A stretch of DNA of 61,395 bases from contig JBFOMB010000041.1 in assembly GCA_040830545.1 (NCBI GenBank), positions 1 to 61,395 on the forward strand, in the 5' to 3' direction. This document shows positions 13,701 through 22,700 of this stretch, piece after piece. Positions within the stretch are counted from its first letter, which is position 1, and the number at the start of each line of letters is the position of its first letter. A model generated the notes under the pieces. The model was not told the origin of the DNA and made no database searches. It saw only the letters and a list, made by a program, of their open reading frames with translations. The DNA comes from HXMU1420-2 sp040830545. GTDB taxonomy: Bacteria > Pseudomonadota > Alphaproteobacteria > Rhodobacterales > Rhodobacteraceae. The position numbers were made by a program, and so were the translations under genes.

Positions 13701-16700
13701 AGGCAATGATGATGTGATCGTCGCCATCCGTTGCCGGAATGGCGCGGGCCAGATCCGCAATGGACTGGGTTCGCCCATCGACATAGCTGATCGTGCCGAC
13801 AATCGCGTCCGGATCACCGGTCGGGTCCAGAAGGGTCAACCGGTCATCGGTGCCGGTGATCAACAGGATGATATTGCCCTCGGCATCCCGCTTGGCGGTC
13901 ACATCCTCCAGCGCGATACCGGGACCAAACGCAATGGTGCCAAAGCCATCAGCGCGACCATCCGTGGTGATCCGGTCCTGTCCGTCACCAAGGTTGAAAT
14001 AGAAGACATCAACGCCGCGCCCGTCAAAGATCAGGTCGTTGCCCAGACCCGCGCGGTAGTCTTCGTCCCCGATTGTGCCGCGCAGCAGATCGTCCGTGTC
14101 AGACCCGGTTGCATTCACCAAATCCAGCAATGCGTCGCGGGTCCAGATCGTGCCGTCGCCAAACTCAATCTGCTCAATCGCAGCGTTACGGATCAAGACG
14201 GAATCGTCGCTGACGAGGAAGGTCAGCAAAAGATCATCTCTGTCCGCCGCCAGACGCTCGACCCGAATTTCCGACGGGCGATAGCCGGTCAGAACCAACC
14301 GGTCAAAGCCCCAGGTGTCTTCGATCACATCCTGACCGTCGCCGGGCGAGAACAGGTAAACGTCATCGCCCCGGTCGCCGAACAGGATATCGTCACCAGC
14401 CCGGCCCTGAATGGTATCCGCACGATCGCTGCCGCGGATCCAATCGTTGCCGTCGCTGGCCTGATCTTCGACCATGCGCTGGATCAGGTCCTGTGCGTCC
14501 CAGGTCACCACGTCTACGGCGAACACGATCTTGGGCAGCGCACCTGAACCTAGGCCACCGGCAATCACGACCTGGCCCAGCCCGTCACCAAAGTCGATGA
14601 TAACGTCATCAGTGGTGCCGTCCGCACGACGGACCTTGACGTTGTAACTGGGGATGTCGATCAGCCGGATGGTCGCGTCGGTCACGAATTGACCCATTTC
14701 CACGCGGTCGATCCCTTCTAGCGGGGAAATCTCAACCACGCTGCCCTGATCCAGAATGATCAGGTCGTGACCTGTGCCCGGCGTCAGCGGAACGCCCGGA
14801 ACAAACGCAGCCCCGTCGATGACATTTTGCCCCTCGAACGAGGTCTGACGGCGCAGGATTTCGCGCACATCTTCTATGGACAGCTCGGTGCCATCCTTGA
14901 AGGCGAAGACTTCGACCGGGTTCAGGATATAGCCGCCCAGAACGACGATCTTCTCATCCGTCCCGGCGAGCGTGATGACCAGATCACCATCGATGTTGCG
15001 GAAACTGACCGTGTTCTGGTCGATCCCGTCGCCAAACTCGATCCGGTCGATCCCGGCTGTATCGCTGATTGCCGTTGATGTGTCTCCAAAGCCGACGCGG
15101 TAGGTGTCGTCGCCCGCCCCGCCTTCCAATGCGTCCGCACCAGGCCCGCCGGTCAACGTATCGTCGCGATTGTCGAGGCCCACCAGACGCTCGTCCGCGT
15201 CCGTGCCGGTCAGCATTGCGTCGATGATTTCACCCAGCGTCAGGATCGTGGCGTCGGCAAAGCGGAACTCTTCAACCCGCGTATCGCCCAATCCACCCAC
15301 AATAGTCAGCACGTCGCTGCCATTGCCAAGGTCGATGACCAGATCCAGCCCGTCGCGGGTGATCATCAGACCGTCACGCGTGACAGATGAACCGAATTGC
15401 ACCTGATCAATTACGCCTGGCGCATCCGGGCGCTCGATGATGCGGTCCAGATCATAGTCCGCGCCGAATGCGTAGACATCCGCCGCCGTACCACCGATCA
15501 GCGTATCGTCGCCCTGCCGTCCGTCCAAAACGTTCGGGTTGGTCGGATTGCCTTCGATCAGGTTGTCGCCGCGATTGCCGCCCTCGATCTGGAGCCGTTC
15601 CTCCACATCCGAAATCGACAAAACCGAGTTGTCGACGGAAAATTCGAACCGCTCCACCCCGTTGTCGAGGTCTAGAAACTGGTTGCGGATGCGCAACGTG
15701 TCCGTCCGGTCGGTGACCGAGATGACCAGGTCATTGCCGTCCTTGGTGAACACGACATTAGCCTGCGTGATGTCATCGCCAAAGACGACCACATCATCCT
15801 CGGGCACCACGATGCCCTCACGATCCGCCCATGAGGCACGTACGCGCGTGTCCCGAATGACGTCCTGACCATATCCAACGTCAAACAGATAGGTGTCCCC
15901 GCCATCGCCACCAATCAACAGGTCATCACCGTCCAGCGCGTCAAACGTCTCGGCAAAATTGGACCCGGTGATGGTTTCGCCGGCCGAGGTGCCGACCAGA
16001 TCAATGTCTTCGGGGTTGAAGTCTGTGTATTCCAGAATCGTGTCTTCGAACTGGAAGAACTCGACCGCATGTTTCTGCGCGCCCGCCCGCACATATTGAT
16101 CTTCCAAAATGATCCGGTCCGACGTGCCTGCAATCGTAATGATCAGATCCAGATCGGTGCGCGAGAAGGTGACGTCAGACGAATTCAGCCCAACGAATTC
16201 AATCGTGTCGAGCCCCGGGCCTGAGAAAATTTCGGACGTGGTGTCAAACACCGTGTCTTCGCCATAGCCCAGACCAAAGACATAGGTGTCGCTACCCCCG
16301 AACCCTTCAAGCCGGTCATTGCCCAGTCCACCATCCAACCGGTCGGCAAAAATCTCGAACCCGTAGATCGTGTCGTCGCCATCGGTTTTGGCGATGTCGA
16401 CATAGTGCTGGAGCAGCTTGGTGTTGTCCCAGATCGTGCCATCCGCGAACTCGAACTCTTCGATCAGGTTCGTGAAGCCGACAAGCAGGATGTTGTTCAG
16501 GAATTCAGATAGGATCAGCTGGTCGGTCGTGCCCTTGACCTGCAGTCGCAGCGTGTCTGTTGAGCCATCCCGCAGGAAATCGAAATCCGTCCAGCGCAGA
16601 TCGTCGATGAACTGAACCTTGTCGTCCTTCGGCCCGAACAGGGAGGAACTGAGGTCATTGTCGAAAATAACATCGCTGCCGTAGTCACGACCATAGATGT

Positions 16701-19700
16701 ACGTATCGAAACCCTGAACGCCGGTCAGATAGTCGTCGCCTGCACCGCCATCCAGCGTGTTGTCGTTGAGCACACCGTAAATGGCGTCGTCGCCCTCGGT
16801 CTTCGCGTTTTCCAGTACCCGTTCGATGACGTCGTCGAATTCCAACGACGGCCCGCGTTCGAACGTGATTTTTTCGATCAGGTTCGGGGAAATCCAATCC
16901 AGCCCAGTGTCAAACCCTGTCGCCTCGGCAAAGGCACCAAGGTTGAGTCGCAGACCGCCGAACTGACCCACGACCTCAATCGTGTCCGATGTCAGTTCAC
17001 CGTTTTCATCGAGCAGCGTAATCTTCAGATTGTCGCTGGCACCGTCGCGTTGCAGGTAGAGATCATCGCGCGTGATGTCCCCCCGGAACATCAGGAAGTC
17101 GAGTCCGGCCTCTACTGGCCCAAACGAGAAATTGCCAGCGTCATCGATAACATCCTGACCATCACCGCGCCGGATGTAATAGGTGTCGCCTCCAGCCCCG
17201 CCGCTAAGGAAGTCATTGCCCAGCCCACCGAACAAAACGTCGCCAGATCCCGAACCGAAATAGGCGTCGTTAAACACCTGCTCGCCACGCTCGTAGTCGA
17301 TGACGGCAAAGGACATGCGGTACCGGTTCCAGATTGTACCATCAGCAAAGATGATTTCGTCCACGCCGGTCTGAGTGCGTGACCCATCGCGCAGCAGCGT
17401 GTTCAACTCGCCCAGGAACTGATCCTGAATGCGGATGAAATTGGTGTCATTATCGTAGAACAGGATCAGGTCCTGGCCGTCACGCACGGCCCGCACGTCG
17501 TCCTGCATGAGGTGAACAAGGCGCAGTTGGTCCGCGTCGCCCAGATCGCGGTCATAAATGATGTCTTCGCCCGAATTCCGCCCGACATAGTAAATGTCAG
17601 TTTCGATGGCGTCGGTGAAGCCTTGCGCGTTCTCCTCGTAGCTGCCGCGAACGGTGGTGTCCCCTTCGGTCAGATAGAAGAAGTTCACGCCGTCTTGAGT
17701 CACCAGCGCCGTCTCAGTCGCGTCATGCGTGATGATGCGGCGTTCGTTGACGCCGAACGCATTAGCAATCGCAAAGATATCCAGGTCGATCGGCACGTTT
17801 TCCGCCGCTGCGACGAGCATCTGGAAAATGTAGGCCTGATCGTATTCCGCTTTGCTTTCAAAGAAGAAATTGGAGTCGCTGGCGCGGTAGTTCGGATAGA
17901 CCTGTTGCAGGATCATGTTCCACTGCACAAGGTAGTCGAACACTGCATCGTCAGCATTGCTGGCAGGCGCCCCCTCGAACACAGCCTCGAACATCGGGGC
18001 CAGTTCGCGGTCCGTGGTTGGGCGATAAGTGTCGGACTCGACATCATATTCCAACCCACGCGCAAAGTCCGACAGACCGGATTGCAGCGCCAGCTTCACC
18101 GCCAATCGGTAGCTGTTGATCGTGTACTGCTCCATCGTCAGACCGACGAGCTCGATCATGGGATCAATGACAGAGTTATAGGTCGTATCAGACAGGCTGT
18201 AGCTGCCGCCTTCGACCACGCGGTAGTCGATTAGCCCTGTGCTGTTGTCGAGCGTTGCGGACAACATCTCGGGCCGATATTCGACCCCGCCCAGTGCGGT
18301 GGCATACTTCAACTGCCCCGGTGTCAGGACAACAACGCGATAGGCGCTGTCATCACTCACCCCAACTTCGTCCAACGTGTCCAGATCTACCTGGAAGTTG
18401 CGCAGATTGAATTCACGCGAGTCGCCAGTTTTGAACTGCAGCTCCAGCGCCCGGTCCAGGTTGCGCGCCCAGACAAGGAACGTGCCATCCTGATCAGTGA
18501 CTTCAACCGTGTAGTCGACCGTGATCCCGTCGGTGATACGGATACCAATCCTTTCGACAGGGACGGTGGCAAATTCGTTAAACAGGATGTTCTCAACACG
18601 CCATTCTTGCCCGTCTGCGCGCGGCAGGGCCAGAATATCCTCCACAGTCGGCTGTGCGATCACCGCGCCGGTGTCGTCCGTGATTGCGCGCCCACTGGCG
18701 AGCCGCCAACTGCCATCCGCGTTTTGGATGCCATAGTCATCAATCACCGCCCGGTCTTCGACAATGCGCATCAGGTATGGTGCGTTGTCGCGATGCTGGA
18801 CTTCGAAATCGCGGCTGGCAGGCGACCATGCCTGTTCCAATTGCCAGACTTGATCCGCACCTACGGACTGCGCCAAAAGGTCTTCCAACGTCGGGCGGTC
18901 AATGACGGCACCCGTCCCGTCAAGGATCGGTGTACCGCTTTCCAGCGTCCAGTAGCCGCCGCTGCCATCTTCGACATAGATGCCACGATCCGTCAGTGTG
19001 ACGACACCGCTGCCATCCGTAGTCAACAGAACCGGCGTCAGTTCACGGGACAACTCCTGTGTCTGCCCCCAGTAGTCGAGCACCGCGCCAACCTGTTCCA
19101 CCAACTGGAAAAAATCGGGCTCCGTCATCGCGGCAGCTGTCGCCGCCACGATCTGGCCCAACTCGACATCATTGGCCATCGCAACGCTCAGGTCGGTCAT
19201 CGTACCGAAACCCTGCAAGTCGAATTGCAGGTCCTGCTGCCAAGCCGCGCGCCCGCTTTCACCGGCATAAATGCTTTGCGCGTCGATGGTTTCGAAAATC
19301 GCTTCGAACATCAGCCGGGTGGAGCCGTTGGCGAAGGTGATCTCGCTCACGCCCAACAGGTCCGCGCCCTGTGGTGTGGTGATGTCGATCTCGGTCGAGG
19401 CCAGCGAGATGGACACAATGCCCAACTCATCCAGCGTCATCAGCTCGCCATCGTCCGTGATGCCGTCCTCGGTCACGTCCTGCCAGACCAGCAATTCGGA
19501 CCAGATCGCATCCGCAGCGGTGATCTGACCGTCGCCGTTACCGCCGTTTTCAACCAGATCGAACTGGCCCAGATCGGCAAAACCGCCATCGAACTGGCCA
19601 CCGAACATCTCGCTCAGATTGTCGATCCGGCCGTTGTCATTGATGTCACGAACCAGGAACCCGTCGTCGCCCTTGAGCCAGCCGGTGCGTTCCGCGAACA

Positions 19701-22700
19701 GGTCGTTGTCCAGGTCAAAATAGACGTCGTTGCGTTCGACCGCGATGGTTTCCAGCCCGTCACCGTCAAGGTCTATCGTCAGGGGGTCCTCGCCCGCGGC
19801 CCAGCCAAATCCCTTCTGCAACCGAACAGCGGCGCTTTGCAGCCATAGTGCAGTGTTCAGGTCCGAGATCTTGCTGAATACGTTCAGCAGCAATCCGACC
19901 CCGCCGGGCGCAGCATTGATGATTTCACGCGCGACCGAGACTGCGCCCAGAATCACCGACAGAACGTCCGGGAAATTGAACAGCATCCCAAGGTCGGCGG
20001 TATCGTTGCCCACACTCGCTTCCAGTGCTTTCTGGCCACCCAGAACGTCCGGGAACAAAGCCGTCTGGAAGAACCCCGGGCCATAGTCATAGCCACGAAT
20101 GGTCTGGAAGTTGCTGGCCGCATCTTCGTTGCCAATGTCGCCGGGCAGTTCTCCACCGGTGACAAGCCGCCACAACAAATCGCCGGTATTGATAACGCGC
20201 AATTCGCCATTGTCGGTGGCCAGATAAGCCATAAACGGCAGCCACGTGTCATAGAAAACGCGCAGGAAATTGCCCGTAGCGGCACTTGTCGCGATGGCCT
20301 GGAACGCGGTTGCCGTCCCGACAACGCCATTCACCAGATCAGACGCAATACCAAGCTGGCTGAGCGCGAACATACCCGCCGAACCCGCCTGCACGTCGCC
20401 CCCAGTTAAGGGCACGCCGTAAAATGTCAGAATGTCGAACTTCTGCGGATCGAAAATTGTCGTGTCGGGATAGTAGAAGAAATGGTCCGAGTTTTCGCTG
20501 TTGTCTTCCGGCTCGGACACCGGCGGGCCGCCTTCACCTTCGTTCAGAACCTGGCCGGTAAAGACGTCGCCATAAAGCTCGCCGCCGGCGGAATAGTTCA
20601 CGATGACATCACGGCCCAAGCCACCAACGGTGATCACGTTTTCGCCGCCGTAGGCGATCACGATGTCGTCGTCTTCGCCACCGTCCAGCGTCAGGTCGGT
20701 TGCGCCGGTTTCCTCAGCAAACAGCACATCCTCGCCGTCACCACCATGGATGATACCCATGCCAGTATGCCCGAAATCCCCTATGCCAGCTTCGGTCAGG
20801 TAGTACCGGTCGCCCTGGTCTGTGAGATAGACATCATTGAGTTGCAGGAACTCGATTTCCTGATTGCCGGAATCCTCAAGATTCAAAAGGGTCCGAACTG
20901 CCAGGGGTTGTGCGCCAAACAGCACGTTAGTGTCGGAATACAGGCTGGTCAGGCCCTGATCGCCTTCCTGCAGGTATCCGTCGATCATGTAGACGCCGTT
21001 TTGAAGGTAAACGGAGTCTTCAGCCGCGCCAAAATCCAACCGGTCCATGCCACCTGCGAAGTCGATCGTCAGGAAATCCGCGCCGGCCGGGCCGCTGACC
21101 CCGAACACCACGGTATCGTTGGAATCGCTCAGCCCGATTTCTTCGATATCAATCAGCGTGTCTTCGACAGTCCCGCTGCCGGTCGTGCCGGTGATCTTCA
21201 GTTCGTCCTCGGCCTCGCCGTCTTCGAAAGTCAGATTGTTGTCAGGGTCGTCGTACTGCGCGATTTCGTAGCCTTCACCGCCGTCAAGCACGTTGACGCC
21301 CGTGCCGCCGAACAATGTGTCGTCGCCATCGCCACCTTCCAGCGTGTCATTTCCTGCGCCGCCATCCAGGCTGTCATCGCCGTAGTCGCCTTCAAGGATG
21401 TCGTCGCCTTCACCCCCTTCCAGCGTATCGTCTCCATCCTCGCCATACAGCCAGTCGTCGCCTTCGCCACCTTCTAGGCTGTCGTCGTCCCAACCGCCGT
21501 ACAGATCGTCGTCACCCTGACCGCCTTCCAACGTGTCTGCGCCGTCACCACCATCAAGGCTATCGTCGCCGTCCATGCCTTCCAGGCTATCGTCGCCTTC
21601 GTCGCCCATGAGCGTGTCCGCGTCCGCGCCGCCTTCAAGCGTGTCGGCGCCGTCGCCACCTTCGAGGCTGTCATCACCATCGCCGCCTTCCAGACTGTCA
21701 TCGCCCTCGTCGCCGTAGAGATCATCGTCGTCCTGTCCGCCTTCCAGCGTGTCAGACCCGTCACCCCCTTCGAGCGTATCACGGTCCAGACCACCGAGGA
21801 TCGAGTCGTCGCCCCGACCGCCATAGAGCTCGTCGTTGCCGCCCTCACCTTCGATCGTGTCAGCACCAAGGCCGCCGTCGATGTAGTCGCGGCCATCGCC
21901 GCCCAGCACGGAATCGTCGCCGTCATCCCCCAGGATGTCGTCGTTTTCCGCACCGCCTTCCAGAGTGTCGTCACCTACGCCACCGGCAAGCGTGTCCGCG
22001 CCTGCACCGCCGACAAGGCTGTCGTCATCTTCGCCGCCGGCCAGCGAGTCGGCACCTGTGCCACCTTCCAACGTGTCGTCATTAGCGCCGCCAAACAGAG
22101 AGTCATCACCTTCGTCACCGCGCAGCAGGTCTTCGCCGTCGCCGCCTTCGACAACGTCTGCCTGTTGGCCGGCGGCAACTGTGTCGTCGCCATCCCCGGC
22201 ATCAATAGTGTCGTTGCCATCACGACCATCGATGGCATCGTTGCCTTCGCCGCCGAGCACGTCGTCGTCGCCCGCGCCGCCGTCGATGGTATCGTTGCCG
22301 TCGCCGCCCTCGATGTCATCATCGCCTTCACCACCCAGCAGCATGTCGGCACCGGCCTGACCGGTCAGCGTGTCATCATCCGCGCCACCGTCCAGAGTGT
22401 CGTCGCCGCCGCCGCCGTCCAGTGAATCGTCGCCGTCATCGCCAACAAGGCTATCGGCGTCATTGCCTTCCCCGCCGATCAGCGTGTCGTCATCACCGCC
22501 ACCGATAAGCGTGTCCGCGCCCATGCCGCCGGTCAGGCTATCATTGCCGCCGCCACCTTCGATGCTGTCATCACCTTCGCCACCGTCAATCGTGTCGGCA
22601 TACAGCGCAGCCCCATCGCCACCTAACAGCGTGTCATTGCCCGCGCCGCCTTCGATCCGGTCGTGACCGTCACCGCCATCGATGCTGTCATCACCTTCGC

